Assembly: GCA_030123525.1 (NCBI GenBank)
Contig: CP126125.1
Span: forward strand, 1,550,001-1,614,000
Length of the DNA stretch: 64,000 nt
Direction: 5' to 3'
Source of the DNA: ELB16-189 sp018266435
GTDB taxonomy: Bacteria > Bacteroidota > Bacteroidia > Cytophagales > Cyclobacteriaceae
Shown here: positions 8,214 to 18,460 of the stretch, piece after piece
How positions within the stretch are numbered: position 1 is the stretch's first letter
Layout: each line of letters starts with the position of its first letter
Made by a program: the position numbers and the translations under genes
Notes under the pieces: generated by a model
Databases searched by the model: none
What the model saw: only the letters and a program-made list of their open reading frames with translations
What the model was told of the DNA's origin: nothing

Positions 8214-10670
8214 TTAGTTATTCCAATCAAAGTATTCATCTTTCTGTAGCTCAATTTCTTTTTTCTTTTTTATACCCCGGTTTTGAAACGCGTCTTTTAG
8301 TTCTTTCACTTCTTTTTTCAAATCACTTGCCATTTTTTTTCTGGTAGCCTCTTTGTCGAGTTTTACCTCATAATCATCAGTGGTTCCAACGATTTTTAAA
8401 AATAATTTTGAACGTCCGCCCGATTCTTCAATTGCCCCAAAAGCTTCATCGGGATCGATTTTCTTTTTATTGCGCAGTGGAGTTACCACACGATAGTCAA
8501 TGTGCTGATCAAATGAATGAGTGCCACTTAGGGTGATTTGTGTGGCATTGGTGCTCACTTCCATTTGGGGAATGAAAATTGTTTTTTTCTCGATGTGTAT
8601 GGTGTTTTTCAAATCGGCAAACCGTAAGTGGTTCAGTGCCTGATCGTCCAGGTATTTATTCAATTTTTGCATAGGCTCAAAATTATTCAGCTCACCCTGG
8701 GCAATGAGTACATCAATGTCGGCCACCAGCGTTTCAGGATATAGTTTTAATTTCTGGTTAAGGTTCATCTCCAGGCTTACGTCAGCGTTGGCCTTCCCTT
8801 TCAGGTGACTGGATTCAATAAAGGTTTGATAAAAATTTTCAAACACATAAAACACGCTGTCGATATGGATGCCGTTTACCCGGAAAGCAGACGATACGTC
8901 AATGGCTTTAGGATTTTTTGCGTCCACAATGCCATTTACTGTAAGAGAACCGCCCAAAGCATTCAGCGATAAGTGCCGCGATACGGCCACCTGGTTTTTC
9001 ACAAACAAGTCGCCCTTCACTTGCCGTGGAGCAAAGCGTTTGTAGTTCATCCGTTTTACATCGCAATTAAAATTCAGGTGAAGTTGTGGAGAAATTGAAA
9101 ATCCAAATTCAGTTGAGCCTTCGCCCAACCCGATGGCTACCAATTGATCGAGGTCTAAAAAATCAGATTTAAGATCAGCTTCAATGCCGATGGGTTGGTT
9201 TTCAAAAAGCAAATAAGAGATTACATTTTTTAAATAACCATTGAGTAGAAAATCGCTGTTTTCCAACTTGCCCTGAACGTTGCTCATGGCAATGTCATTT
9301 TTGTTGAACTGAAAAGAGCCGTTGATGTCAGTAAATTTCACTCCTTTTTTTTCTGTAGTGAATGATACCTTACGCAATTCTACGGTGCCGGATGTTTGTA
9401 CTTGCTGAGCGGTAGCTTTATTTTTGAGTAAAGATATTTTTCCTGCGAGTGAAATGTCGGCAGTCACTTCACCGGATAGCTCTTTCAGGCTTTCGACCGG
9501 AAAAAAATTTTGTACGGCTGCTGCATCGCTGGTGCCTTTAAACTCAAGAGCTACTACGGGGTCATCAAAATTCAGCATCGAAAATGCTGCATTAAATTCT
9601 TTTCCGTTGAGTTTACCTGAAATGTTGTTTATATGAAATGCAGCATTGGTAAAATCAGTCAATGACGATGATGCAAATGAGCCCTTCAGGTTTGCCTGCT
9701 CAATTTTTGATTTTGACTGAGGGTGGAAAAACGAAGCATTTTTGCAGCCAAAATCAGCAGCTATCATTGGGTTGGCAATGTTTCCCTTTAGAGACAATGA
9801 GAAATAGATTTCACCCTCGCTTCGATATGTCTTCAGTTTTTGGGTGAGCTGATCGGGCAATAACGAAAGAATAGTTTGAATTGTCGTGTTCTTGCCTTTC
9901 AGGTCTATAGCAATTGTTTCCTGGGTATTGAAAAGGTAATCACCGTTCAAGTCAAATTCAGATTTACCTAAATACAGGGTTGATTTTTTTACCTCTATTT
10001 TTTTATTGATGTCATCGTAGTTGACAGTTGAGTTTAACCGAATGTTTTTATTTTCAAGCAATGACAAGTTTTTGATACCGATTTTTCCAATGGTAACATT
10101 TCCTTGCGACTCGATTTTGTAAATGGATTGGGATAGTTTTATGGAAGCGGTAAGTTGGTCACTTTCAAAAAAATGATGTTGCTGTGTCTGGCGGTCGTGG
10201 TACTCTACTTTAGTGTTCGTCAGTTTTACTTTGCGCAGATCAAACCCCACATCACCGGTTGCTCCATCTGTTTTTTTCAGAATTACAAAATTTGAGTGGC
10301 CCTGCTCATCAATTTTCAAATGGGTTTCGCTGCCATCAATGGTTAGCCCGCGAATGGAATATTTTCCTTTCCAGGCTTCAATGGGGTTGATCGAAAAAGA
10401 AATAGATTTAGCGTTTAGCAAGGGGTAAATACCCGGGTGGCTGTCTTCTACGTACACATCAGTACAGGTAATGGTTAGGTTAGGGAAATCTGTCCAGGAA
10501 GAAACGTCAATTCGCCCGATTTGGATGGGGGTGTTCAGGCTTTTGTTAGCCTCACGGATAAATTGACGGATGATTTTTTCTTTAAATAATATGACTGATC
10601 CCGCAAAGGAGATCAGTAAAACGATAATAGAAACAAAAAAATAAAGAAGTATTTTCTTGGCAGCCTTCAC
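8214..10670 (-). CDS. large AsmA-family protein
   Basis: An 818-residue protein with one N-terminal membrane helix (about 8-28) and a long, beta-rich body. The N-terminal pattern after the helix (IREANKSLNTPIQIGRIDVSS, then LTITCTDVYVED) and the C-terminal pattern around GTHSFDQHIDYRVVTPLRNK match AsmA/TamB-like proteins. These span the periplasm and are implicated in lipid transport to, or outer membrane protein assembly at, the outer membrane. The start is GTG at 10668-10670. It stands alone, with a Lys/Glu-rich C-terminus. Confidence 0.8.
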   Translation of the reverse strand: MKAAKKILLYFFVSIIVLLISFAGSVILFKEKIIRQFIREANKSLNTPIQIGRIDVSSWTDFPNLTITCTDVYVEDSHPGIYPLLNAKSISFSINPIEAWKGKYSIRGLTIDGSETHLKIDEQGHSNFVILKKTDGATGDVGFDLRKVKLTNTKVEYHDRQTQQHHFFESDQLTASIKLSQSIYKIESQGNVTIGKIGIKNLSLLENKNIRLNSTVNYDDINKKIEVKKSTLYLGKSEFDLNGDYLFNTQETIAIDLKGKNTTIQTILSLLPDQLTQKLKTYRSEGEIYFSLSLKGNIANPMIAADFGCKNASFFHPQSKSKIEQANLKGSFASSSLTDFTNAAFHINNISGKLNGKEFNAAFSMLNFDDPVVALEFKGTSDAAAVQNFFPVESLKELSGEVTADISLAGKISLLKNKATAQQVQTSGTVELRKVSFTTEKKGVKFTDINGSFQFNKNDIAMSNVQGKLENSDFLLNGYLKNVISYLLFENQPIGIEADLKSDFLDLDQLVAIGLGEGSTEFGFSISPQLHLNFNCDVKRMNYKRFAPRQVKGDLFVKNQVAVSRHLSLNALGGSLTVNGIVDAKNPKAIDVSSAFRVNGIHIDSVFYVFENFYQTFIESSHLKGKANADVSLEMNLNQKLKLYPETLVADIDVLIAQGELNNFEPMQKLNKYLDDQALNHLRFADLKNTIHIEKKTIFIPQMEVSTNATQITLSGTHSFDQHIDYRVVTPLRNKKKIDPDEAFGAIEESGGRSKLFLKIVGTTDDYEVKLDKEATRKKMASDLKKEVKELKDAFQNRGIKKKKEIELQKDEYFDWNN

Positions 10671-10718
10671 CTGTAAAAAAATGATGCTGCAAAATTATTA
10701 ATAAGTTGTGAGAAACCG

Positions 10719-12335
10719 TCAGACTGTTTCAAACACTTCAGCCGAGGAGTGTTTCAAATATTCTTCAAAGTCAAAAGGGGTGTCGCCCCCCTCCAACAAA
10801 CTGCCTTTGGGTATGATCGGATAAATCTCCTCGTACGTTTTCACCAGGTTCATAAACACACGTCTGTACACATGTGATCGGTTGATTTTAGTGGGGTGGC
10901 TGATGCCAGCAGCCGCAATCAGTTCTACAAAACTTTCAACCGTATTTTTGTGGTAATTGGCCACGCGTATTTTTTTATCTTCAATGACGAGGCCCTTCAT
11001 CAGCGCAGGATTTTGGGTGGCCACCCCGGTGGGGCAAGTATTTTTATTGCACTCCAATGCCTGGATGCACCCCAGTGCCATCATCATGGCACGGGCACTG
11101 TTGCAGGTGTCGGCACCCAGTGCCATGGCTCGCACCATGTGAAAGCCGGTCAGAATTTTTCCTGAGGCAATTAACCGCATTTTGTCACGGATGCCAAAAC
11201 CGATCAGTGCATTGTCAACAAAATCCAGAGCATCGAGCAGGGGCATGCCTACAAAATTGGTGAACTCGGGAGGAGCTGCGCCCGTGCCGCCCTCACCGCC
11301 ATCCACGGTGATAAAATCGGGGTAGCTGTCCAGCTGCACCATGGCTTTACAAATGGATAAGAATTCGCTCTTGCGGCCGATACACAGTTTAAAACCTATC
11401 GGTTTGCCTCCGGAGAGTGCGCGCAGTTTTTCAATGAACCGGATCAGTTCAATGGGTGTAGAAAAGGCACTGTGAAAAGTAGGCGAATAAACAGTGGTGC
11501 CGGGTTTTACCAGACGGATCGCTGCAATTTCGGGTGTATTTTTTGCTGCGGGCAAAATTCCACCGTGCCCGGGCTTGGCCCCCTGCGAAAGTTTGATTTC
11601 AATCATTTTTACATTCGGCTTGGTGGCATTCTGCCGAAAGGCTTCGTCAGAGAAATTTCCATCCTCTGACCTGGCACCGAAATACCCCGTGCCTATTTGC
11701 CAGATAATATCGCCTCCGTTTTTTAAGTGATAAGGACTTAATCCGCCTTCGCCTGTGTTGTGGGCAAAGCCGCCCAATTTTGCGCCTGTATTCAATGCCT
11801 CAATGGCATTTTTACTGAGCGATCCAAAACTCATGGCCGATACATTGAGTACGCTCATGTCGTAAGGTTGTGTACATTTCTCCCCACCAAAACGTATGCG
11901 CGGATGATGCTCCATTTTGTGAAAATCTTTGGGCGCAATGGAGTGGGTGATCCACTCATACCCCTCGGCATAGACATCGAGTTGAGTACCAAACGGGATA
12001 GTGTCAATTTGTTTTTTTGCCCGTTGGTAAATAACTGACCGTTCGTTGCGGTTGATGGGGGCACCATCGGTATCACTCTCTACAAAGTATTGCTGAATTT
12101 TTGGGCGCATGTTTTCAAATACATAACGCAAGCGGCCAAACAATGGAAAATTTCTTTTAATGGATTGCCGGGTTTGAATCATATCGACAAAACCTAAGTA
12201 AACAAGGGGTACTGCAATAATTAATAACGTAGCAGGAATGACCACATCATCGTGGTGCCACCATAGATACGTCCACGTGGCAAGCACAGCAATGATGATA
12301 ATGGAACTAACGGCAAAAAGCTGACGATTATTCAT
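10719..12335 (-). CDS. FMN-binding glutamate synthase family protein
   Basis: The ATG at 12335 gives 538 residues; a TTG two codons earlier is also possible. Two N-terminal membrane helices (about 7-25 and 31-50) precede a glutamate-synthase central-domain-like TIM barrel. The FMN/substrate motif TVDGGEGGTGAAPPEF is present, as is the 3Fe-4S pattern C-x5-C-x4-C in CIQALECNKNTCPTGVATQ. There is no glutaminase domain or flavoprotein partner nearby, so it is not a complete GOGAT. This membrane-anchored form is widespread, but its substrate is not established. Confidence 0.85.
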   Translation of the reverse strand: MNNRQLFAVSSIIIIAVLATWTYLWWHHDDVVIPATLLIIAVPLVYLGFVDMIQTRQSIKRNFPLFGRLRYVFENMRPKIQQYFVESDTDGAPINRNERSVIYQRAKKQIDTIPFGTQLDVYAEGYEWITHSIAPKDFHKMEHHPRIRFGGEKCTQPYDMSVLNVSAMSFGSLSKNAIEALNTGAKLGGFAHNTGEGGLSPYHLKNGGDIIWQIGTGYFGARSEDGNFSDEAFRQNATKPNVKMIEIKLSQGAKPGHGGILPAAKNTPEIAAIRLVKPGTTVYSPTFHSAFSTPIELIRFIEKLRALSGGKPIGFKLCIGRKSEFLSICKAMVQLDSYPDFITVDGGEGGTGAAPPEFTNFVGMPLLDALDFVDNALIGFGIRDKMRLIASGKILTGFHMVRAMALGADTCNSARAMMMALGCIQALECNKNTCPTGVATQNPALMKGLVIEDKKIRVANYHKNTVESFVELIAAAGISHPTKINRSHVYRRVFMNLVKTYEEIYPIIPKGSLLEGGDTPFDFEEYLKHSSAEVFETV

Positions 12336-12436
12336 AGACAAGACTGGTTTGAGTGCATCAAGTTAGAATTAATTGAGTTATTGAACAATCAATGAATGCA
12401 GTGATTTGCATTTGACAAATAGCTACCCATTGAAGT

Positions 12437-13726
12437 TTAAGAGGCAGCAATTTTATTCACCGCATCAATAAAACGGTCAAGGTCACGGGTGGTGGTGTAA
12501 ACGTGAGGGGTAACGCGCACAGCATTTACATTTTCCCATTTGATGGAGACCGTGTGAATCTGATAGTCGCTGAAAAGTTTAGAAGAAAGATCTCCTACAT
12601 CCATTCCATCAACGCTAAAGGTGCCGAGCGCACAGGAGTATTCGGGTTTCAGGGAGATGTGCAGTTTCACCCGTGGGTTTTTAGTAAGCGCGTTGCACCA
12701 GTAGCTTTTTAAAAAGTGTAACCGCTCTTGTTTTCTTTTGGCTCCAATGGCATTATGAAAATCAATAGCCTGACCGATGGCTTGTTCGGGTGCAAATGAC
12801 CGGGTACCGAGTGCTTCAAATTTTTTGATGTCCGGACTTTTGGGTTTATCGGTAGGGAAGATAGGCCATGTTTTTTCAATGTGTTCTTTTCTAATGTACA
12901 TCATACCTGTGCCAAACGGAGCGCACAGCCACTTGTGCAAGCTTGTGCCGAAGTAGTCGCAATTCAAATCTGAAATTTTATAATTTACATGTGCGAACGA
13001 ATGGGCTGCATCTACGATGGAAATGATTCCGCGCTTGCGGGCTTCGGCACAAAGTTTGGCTGCCGGAAGGATCTGCCCGGTCCAGGTCAGCAGGTGGGTG
13101 ATGTGCCATATTTTTGTTTTGGGTGTGGTAGCTGCGATGTATGCTTGGAGTACCACCTCATCATGGTCGATGGGAAGATTCAGGTTGATCCAATTGATCT
13201 TTATGCCTTCGCGCATTTCGCGTTGCTTCCAGGCATGGATCATGTTAGGGTAATCTTGTTTGGTCATCACAATTTCGTCACCGCGCTGCAAATCAATCCC
13301 CCAGGTAAATGTGCCGAGTGATTCCGTAGTGTTTCGGTTAATGGCGATTTCTTCTGCAGATACTCCGGCTAAGTCAGCCAATTTTCTTCGCAGCGGCTCG
13401 CGGCCTTTGTCCAATACCTGCCACATATAATAGGTAGGGGCTTCGTTGCTCAAATGGTAATACCGGTCAACAGCATCTTGCACCACTTTGGGCTGCGGGC
13501 TTACGCCACCGTTGTTCAGATTTAAAATATTGGGTGATACGGTATAAGCTTGTGCCATCCGTGCCCAAAGGTCATCATCATCAGCAGCCTCTTCGGGCGA
13601 AAAGCGGTTAAGCTCAAGAAGCGCCTCAGAAATATCGCCTGCTTTTGCCCGGCTGATCAATGGCGTAATGGACATAGCTCCTGCCAGGCCCAATGATTTT
13701 TGAAAAAAAGATCTGCGTGAAGTCAT
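12437..13726 (-). CDS. Tat-exported class V aminotransferase-fold PLP protein
   Basis: The frame is open to 13777, but the ATG at 13726 is chosen because it begins directly with a twin-arginine signal (MTSRRSFFQKSLGLAGA). The mature part is an aspartate aminotransferase-fold enzyme of class V: VDAAHSFAHV carries the PLP-ring aspartate and TSLHKWLCAPFGTG carries the Schiff-base lysine. Overall it resembles isopenicillin-N-epimerase-like proteins. Export of a folded PLP enzyme to the periplasm fits the Tat signal. The natural substrate is unknown. Confidence 0.85.
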   Translation of the reverse strand: MTSRRSFFQKSLGLAGAMSITPLISRAKAGDISEALLELNRFSPEEAADDDDLWARMAQAYTVSPNILNLNNGGVSPQPKVVQDAVDRYYHLSNEAPTYYMWQVLDKGREPLRRKLADLAGVSAEEIAINRNTTESLGTFTWGIDLQRGDEIVMTKQDYPNMIHAWKQREMREGIKINWINLNLPIDHDEVVLQAYIAATTPKTKIWHITHLLTWTGQILPAAKLCAEARKRGIISIVDAAHSFAHVNYKISDLNCDYFGTSLHKWLCAPFGTGMMYIRKEHIEKTWPIFPTDKPKSPDIKKFEALGTRSFAPEQAIGQAIDFHNAIGAKRKQERLHFLKSYWCNALTKNPRVKLHISLKPEYSCALGTFSVDGMDVGDLSSKLFSDYQIHTVSIKWENVNAVRVTPHVYTTTRDLDRFIDAVNKIAAS

Positions 13727-13806
13727 GGGTGTTGGATTGATATGCTTAAAATTATGATATCGGAGCAGACAATACAATTGAAATTACACCACAAAAGCGG
13801 GTGAGA

Positions 13807-15036
13807 CTAACTCAAATTATCCAACCTGCGCAGTTTTACCGCTTTCCAGCCGGTAACTGATACCACAATCAGAGTCATTACGCCCCCAAAAATTACCGAT
13901 GGAACGGTACCCATCAACCGGGCGGCTACACCCGACTCAAAGGCTCCGATTTCATTAGAAGATCCGATGAAAATGCTGTTCACGGCCGAAACACGTCCTT
14001 TCATGTTTTCAGGTGTAAGAGTATGAATCATGGTACTGCGAGCAATTACACTCACGCAATCAAATACGCCACTTAATACCAACAGTGCCATAGATACCCA
14101 AAACCATTGTGATAAGCCGAACCCAATCATACAAAGCCCAAAACCTGCTACACACCATAATAAAATTTTGCCCATTCTTTTTTTGATAGGGTGATAGGTA
14201 ATGTAAACGGCCATAAGTACGGCCCCAATAGAAGGAGCAGACCGTAAAAAACCCAACCCTACTTTGCCAACATGAAGAATATCATCAGCAAAAATAGGAA
14301 GCAGCGCTACCGCACCGCCAAACAAAACGGCAAAAAGATCGAGGGTGATGGCACCCAATATAATTTGATTACTGAAAACAAATTTTACTCCCGCTGTGAT
14401 CTTCTCCCAAATTCCCAGCTCTCCGGTAACCGGTGGCAGCGGCCGGTTCGGAATTAATGCATAACACAACAAAGCCGAAACAATTAAAACGACATCAACC
14501 GAATAAGCAGCCGTGATTCCGTAAAATCCATATACCAACCCTCCGATCATCGGGCCAACAACGGCTGCTCCTTCCCACACGGTGCTGTTCCAGGTAATGG
14601 CGTTTTGATAGGCTTCGCGATCGATGAGTTGAGGCATGAATGAAAAATTAGCGGGCGATAAAAAACCACGGGCCAGGCCACTCACAAAAATCACCGTATA
14701 AATGGGTTGAGGTCCATGCTGCAAAACAAATGTTCCGGCATTCATTGTAAAAAAAAGTAACGCCAGCGAACAGCATACCAGCGTAATGACACAGACTAAA
14801 ATTATTTTTTTTCGTTCCACAATATCAGCCAGGTGGCCGGCATATAACGAAACGGCAATGGCAGGAATTGCTTCGGCCAATCCGATGAGACCAAGCGAGA
14901 GCGGGTCTTTTGTAATTTCATAGACCTGCCAGCCCACCACTACGGCCTGGATCATCAGCGCCAACGTAATGAACAGACGAGATAATATAAACAATTGGAA
15001 ATCGCGAACACGAACGGCTGCGTAAGGGTTGCTCAT
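13807..15036 (-). CDS. MFS exporter (EntS-like)
   Basis: A 409-residue protein with 12 hydrophobic helices and the MFS loop 2-3 motif in GHLADIVERKKIIL. An N-terminal VRDFQLFILSRLFI and the general pattern resemble the EntS/DHA3-type drug or siderophore exporters. The C-terminal half contains RSTMIHTLTPENMKGRVSAV, typical of that subfamily. Substrate is not predictable from sequence. It is transcribed in the same direction as the Tat-PLP gene, 80 bases apart. Confidence 0.85.
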   Translation of the reverse strand: MSNPYAAVRVRDFQLFILSRLFITLALMIQAVVVGWQVYEITKDPLSLGLIGLAEAIPAIAVSLYAGHLADIVERKKIILVCVITLVCCSLALLFFTMNAGTFVLQHGPQPIYTVIFVSGLARGFLSPANFSFMPQLIDREAYQNAITWNSTVWEGAAVVGPMIGGLVYGFYGITAAYSVDVVLIVSALLCYALIPNRPLPPVTGELGIWEKITAGVKFVFSNQIILGAITLDLFAVLFGGAVALLPIFADDILHVGKVGLGFLRSAPSIGAVLMAVYITYHPIKKRMGKILLWCVAGFGLCMIGFGLSQWFWVSMALLVLSGVFDCVSVIARSTMIHTLTPENMKGRVSAVNSIFIGSSNEIGAFESGVAARLMGTVPSVIFGGVMTLIVVSVTGWKAVKLRRLDNLS

Positions 15037-15133
15037 TTACAATTTTTTTGGAGTGAGATTAAGAATATACGGTTGGCAAACTGCAGGATTACTCGTTACT
15101 TGATAAATAGTTAACGCTGAGGATCAATCTTGT

Positions 15134-15676
15134 TTACAGCAGGATTTTATTTATTGCATCAATGGCTTTTTTTCTTCGCTCATCCCGGCTGCCTGATATT
15201 TCTGTATAAGGTACACCCGTTTTGATTATTTCTTCTTTAAACCGTTGCCAGAAATACTCGCGTTTATCCGGATGCTCGCGTTGTATGTCATTTTCCCAAG
15301 GCACATCGATGTTGGTGAGCAGGTAATGGTCGTAGGCGCGCTCATTTATCTTTTTTAAAATGTCAGGGTCACAATTTCCATATTTGTGTTCGCTCCAGAT
15401 CTTGATTACAATCAGGTTGGTGTCACAAATCAACAATCGGTTGGCTTCATAAACCCATTCATCTTCCATGCGCAGTTGACCATGAGCTATTTTCAGCAAA
15501 TCCACCTGATCATACGAGCGGCCTAATTTATTGAGGTAAGCGCGGGCATATTCTTCCACCCAAGGGGTTTGGTAAAATTCGGCAAGGTATTTTGATAAGT
15601 CTGTCTTGCCGGTACACTCAGGGCCGATTACACAAACCTTTTTTATATCGCGCACATTTTCTTGGGTAACCTGCAT
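15134..15676 (-). CDS. NadR-like ATPase / nicotinamide-riboside kinase domain protein
   Basis: The ATG at 15676 (180 residues) is preferred to the upstream in-frame start because the Walker A motif VCVIGPECTGKTDL then lies near the N-terminus as usual. Following motifs VEEYARAYL, LLICDTNLIVIKIWSE and YDHYLLTNIDVPWENDIQRE match the AAA_28/NadR kinase domain, which phosphorylates nicotinamide riboside. There is no nucleotidyltransferase or DNA-binding domain, so this is a stand-alone kinase. It may act in NAD salvage (inference). Confidence 0.75.
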   Translation of the reverse strand: MQVTQENVRDIKKVCVIGPECTGKTDLSKYLAEFYQTPWVEEYARAYLNKLGRSYDQVDLLKIAHGQLRMEDEWVYEANRLLICDTNLIVIKIWSEHKYGNCDPDILKKINERAYDHYLLTNIDVPWENDIQREHPDKREYFWQRFKEEIIKTGVPYTEISGSRDERRKKAIDAINKILL

Positions 15677-15789
15677 AAGAAAAATTTTTACAAAATAATC
15701 AAAATACCACGACAAATTATCTGAAAAACCCGGTGAGTGGTGGTTTCAAAGACAAACCGATTTTCTATCTTTCGGGTTGAATCACTGTT

Positions 15790-17280
15790 TTGAAACGAAG
15801 AAAAGCAATACGTCAACTGGGTTTGGGGCTTTCGGCTGGGCTGCTGGCACCACAACTGCTTTCTTCTTGCAAGAAAGAAACAATGGCTCCCAAGATCAAC
15901 TACAAAGATTCGGTTGCCGTCATTGGTGCTGGGGCAGCGGGGCTTTACGCTGCCGATATTCTTATGGCTCAAGGGCTAAATGTTTTTGTGCTGGAAGCGA
16001 GCAGCCGGAGTGGTGGAAGGATACGCTCATTCTCCAGTAATGATATTACCAACAACAACGCCACCGCAGCCTATATTTACGATAATAACTATCCACCGCT
16101 AGGTGATTTTCCTGTAGAACTTGGTGGCGATATTGTGTATGGCTCTGATTCTGCCTTGGGCAAGATCATTAGTGTGTTAAGCATACCCATGGTTGATTTG
16201 GGGGGAGCAACCGATGAATTTTTTTTAGGAGGCCAGGTAAATACAGCCAGCGGCTGGCAGGGCGATGCAGATTTTAATGCAGTTGAAAATTTCATTTCAA
16301 CCTTTAGCAGCAACACTAATAATGTTTCTATCCAGGCAGCAGCCGGTGTTACTCCACGCGCACAAAACTTGCTCAATTCGCAAGCCTCTAACTTGTATGG
16401 CTCAACGTACGACTTGGTGAGCGCCTCCGGTGTGGCGGGTGAACTTTTGCTTAGAAAGCATGATACTAAACGGCTCACCGTAAAGACCAACACTCTTCAG
16501 GATATTTTACTCTCGCGATTTAACAATGTAGTCAACAAGGTTAAACTCAATACCCCTGTAGCTTCCATTGATTACAGTGGCGACTCAATTGTTATTACCG
16601 ACATAAACGGCAAGCAATACCAAGCGGGCAAAGTGATCATCACAGTTCCGCTCACAGTATTGAAAGACGGAGACATTTCTTTCAATCCACCGTTGCCTGC
16701 CACCAATGCAACAGCAGCTTCCAAGTTTGGTATGGATCCGGCTTTCCGAATGATTGTGGATTTTAAAACCAATTTTTGGGGAAGCAATTCTGGATTTTTA
16801 TGGGGTGGCAGTTTTGGCCCGCAATACATGAATGGTGGATTTAACCGCACCACCACCTATAACAGCACCTTGGTAATAACTGCTTTTGGTCAGCCGGCCA
16901 AGCAATTATCAATGCAACCCGGATCCACGGCTGTGAACTTGATCCTTAACGAACTTAATTCACTTTATCCCGATAGGGGAGGTATGGCCAGTTATTGGGT
17001 AAGAAAAAAAGTGGTTGTCACCAACGGAGTACCTCAGGAAACCGATCCGATTGTGACAAGCTATGATTGGTTTAAAGAACCGTTCATACGCGGAGGTATT
17101 TCTTATCCGCTGGTGGGAGCTACTCACCAAGACCGGATAAACCTCGGTACCAATGTTAACGGGAAGCTATTTTTTGCCGGGGAAGCAACCGATACCAGCG
17201 GAGATGCAGGTACCATCAGCGGGGCTCTCAACTCGGCCGAGCGGGCTACTACCGATTTGATTAAATCAATTACGGGATAA
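15790..17280 (+). CDS. FAD-dependent flavin monoamine oxidase family protein
   Basis: Starts with TTG at 15790 and opens with a twin-arginine-like leader (KRRKAIRQLGLGLSAG) leading to a lipobox LLSSC, so it is probably an exported lipoprotein. The dinucleotide-binding motif AVIGAGAAGLYAADIL and the following GGRI are near residue 45, and the FAD-closing motif LFFAGEATDTSGDAGTISGA is at the C-terminus. At 496 residues it is a full-length amine oxidase. The substrate is unknown. A near-consensus -7 box TATCTTTC lies just upstream. Confidence 0.85.
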   Translation: MKRRKAIRQLGLGLSAGLLAPQLLSSCKKETMAPKINYKDSVAVIGAGAAGLYAADILMAQGLNVFVLEASSRSGGRIRSFSSNDITNNNATAAYIYDNNYPPLGDFPVELGGDIVYGSDSALGKIISVLSIPMVDLGGATDEFFLGGQVNTASGWQGDADFNAVENFISTFSSNTNNVSIQAAAGVTPRAQNLLNSQASNLYGSTYDLVSASGVAGELLLRKHDTKRLTVKTNTLQDILLSRFNNVVNKVKLNTPVASIDYSGDSIVITDINGKQYQAGKVIITVPLTVLKDGDISFNPPLPATNATAASKFGMDPAFRMIVDFKTNFWGSNSGFLWGGSFGPQYMNGGFNRTTTYNSTLVITAFGQPAKQLSMQPGSTAVNLILNELNSLYPDRGGMASYWVRKKVVVTNGVPQETDPIVTSYDWFKEPFIRGGISYPLVGATHQDRINLGTNVNGKLFFAGEATDTSGDAGTISGALNSAERATTDLIKSITG

Positions 17281-17385
17281 GTGACCCTCAACTGGCTGAG
17301 CTAAGGCTTGGGTTATGTTGTATATGAAAATGAGTGTTACGAGATCAACAAACTCAACTAAAAATTCAGTTCTGATTGTACCTAA

Positions 17386-18327
17386 TTACGAGCCAAACTT
17401 TCTTTGAACTACCGCAAAAAATTCTTCGTACTCATCACTCTCTTTGTCCCAGTGTGGGTAGTTTTTGTTCAGGTACACGACAGCCTCATTCGCTGATCCC
17501 AACTTATCCAGTTGCTCGATAGCCTGGGTGAACAATTCAAAGTCACCAGAAAAAAGCATTTTGGTGAACATAAACTTTTGATTGATTGTCAGTGCATCTT
17601 TGATCTGAAATTCATTTTTTGAAAGGCCCTCGTTGGCAGGTTGAGGCTTTTGCTCAGCCGGTTTAGAAACGGCTGCTTTCAGCGGTTCGGATTTTGACTC
17701 AAAAAGCCCGGCCACATTCAGGGGTGTCAGTTTTGAAAACGCAACCACATACCCGTCAATATCTTCGGGAGAGAAATTTACCTCCTCTAAAATATGATCC
17801 AGCAGGGCAAAGGCTTCGTTGCCGGTAATCAACTCAGCTTTTCGTTCGTTTAGTTTTTCCACCAATTTATCGAGCGGGGCCTTATTGATGCGCAGGTAGC
17901 GTGTTTCATTTTTCAGGTGATCAATTTTTAAGAGGCCATTTCCACGCGCATCCAGCACATTGGAGTAAAAATCATAAGGAGCAAAAAGTACTTGCAGTGT
18001 TTGCGATACGGCCGTTTTCAACAAAGGCAAAAAATCATTTTTAGAAATCAGGATGTGGTTTGAAAGCGCATTGCGAAACTGGTTCATCGATTCCCTTACT
18101 TCAGGGGCGTCATAATTGAAAAAAGAGCTTTGCCACTTTGCACTTTCCTGATTCCATTTGTTCATTAACTCTTTTACTACAAAAAGGTTTACCTGTTTGA
18201 TTTCACATAAGGAGAGAATCTCCTGCCCGCTGATCTTCTCTTTTTTTTCAAAAAAGGAATCGGCCAGTTTTGAGGCAAACAAATTGCTGTACAAATCAAT
18301 TGCTCGGATGCTGATTTTCTCTTCCAT
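17386..18327 (-). CDS. conserved protein of unknown function
   Basis: The ATG at 18327 gives 313 residues (MEEKISIRAIDLYSN...); the upstream in-frame extension is hydrophobic without pattern and overlaps the promoter region. No enzymatic motif is recognised. The protein has a helical N-terminal part, a Pro/Lys-rich linker (around residues 215-235) and a C-terminal helical block of about 80 residues (INQKFMFTKMLF, then YLNKNYPHWDKESDEYEEFF) of a kind I associate with Bacteroidota proteins of unknown function. No signal peptide or membrane helix. It lies convergent to the amine oxidase and divergent from tdk. Confidence 0.6.
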   Translation of the reverse strand: MEEKISIRAIDLYSNLFASKLADSFFEKKEKISGQEILSLCEIKQVNLFVVKELMNKWNQESAKWQSSFFNYDAPEVRESMNQFRNALSNHILISKNDFLPLLKTAVSQTLQVLFAPYDFYSNVLDARGNGLLKIDHLKNETRYLRINKAPLDKLVEKLNERKAELITGNEAFALLDHILEEVNFSPEDIDGYVVAFSKLTPLNVAGLFESKSEPLKAAVSKPAEQKPQPANEGLSKNEFQIKDALTINQKFMFTKMLFSGDFELFTQAIEQLDKLGSANEAVVYLNKNYPHWDKESDEYEEFFAVVQRKFGS

Positions 18328-18460
18328 AAACCAAAAATGCAAAGAGTAAAGATAAACATTACAAAGATTAAAAGTTAACGGTTCAACTATTAAGAGGGTA
18401 GAGAATGTCAGAAGATACATCGCGGTTGAACTTTACACCCCGAACTCACTATCTTGCAAC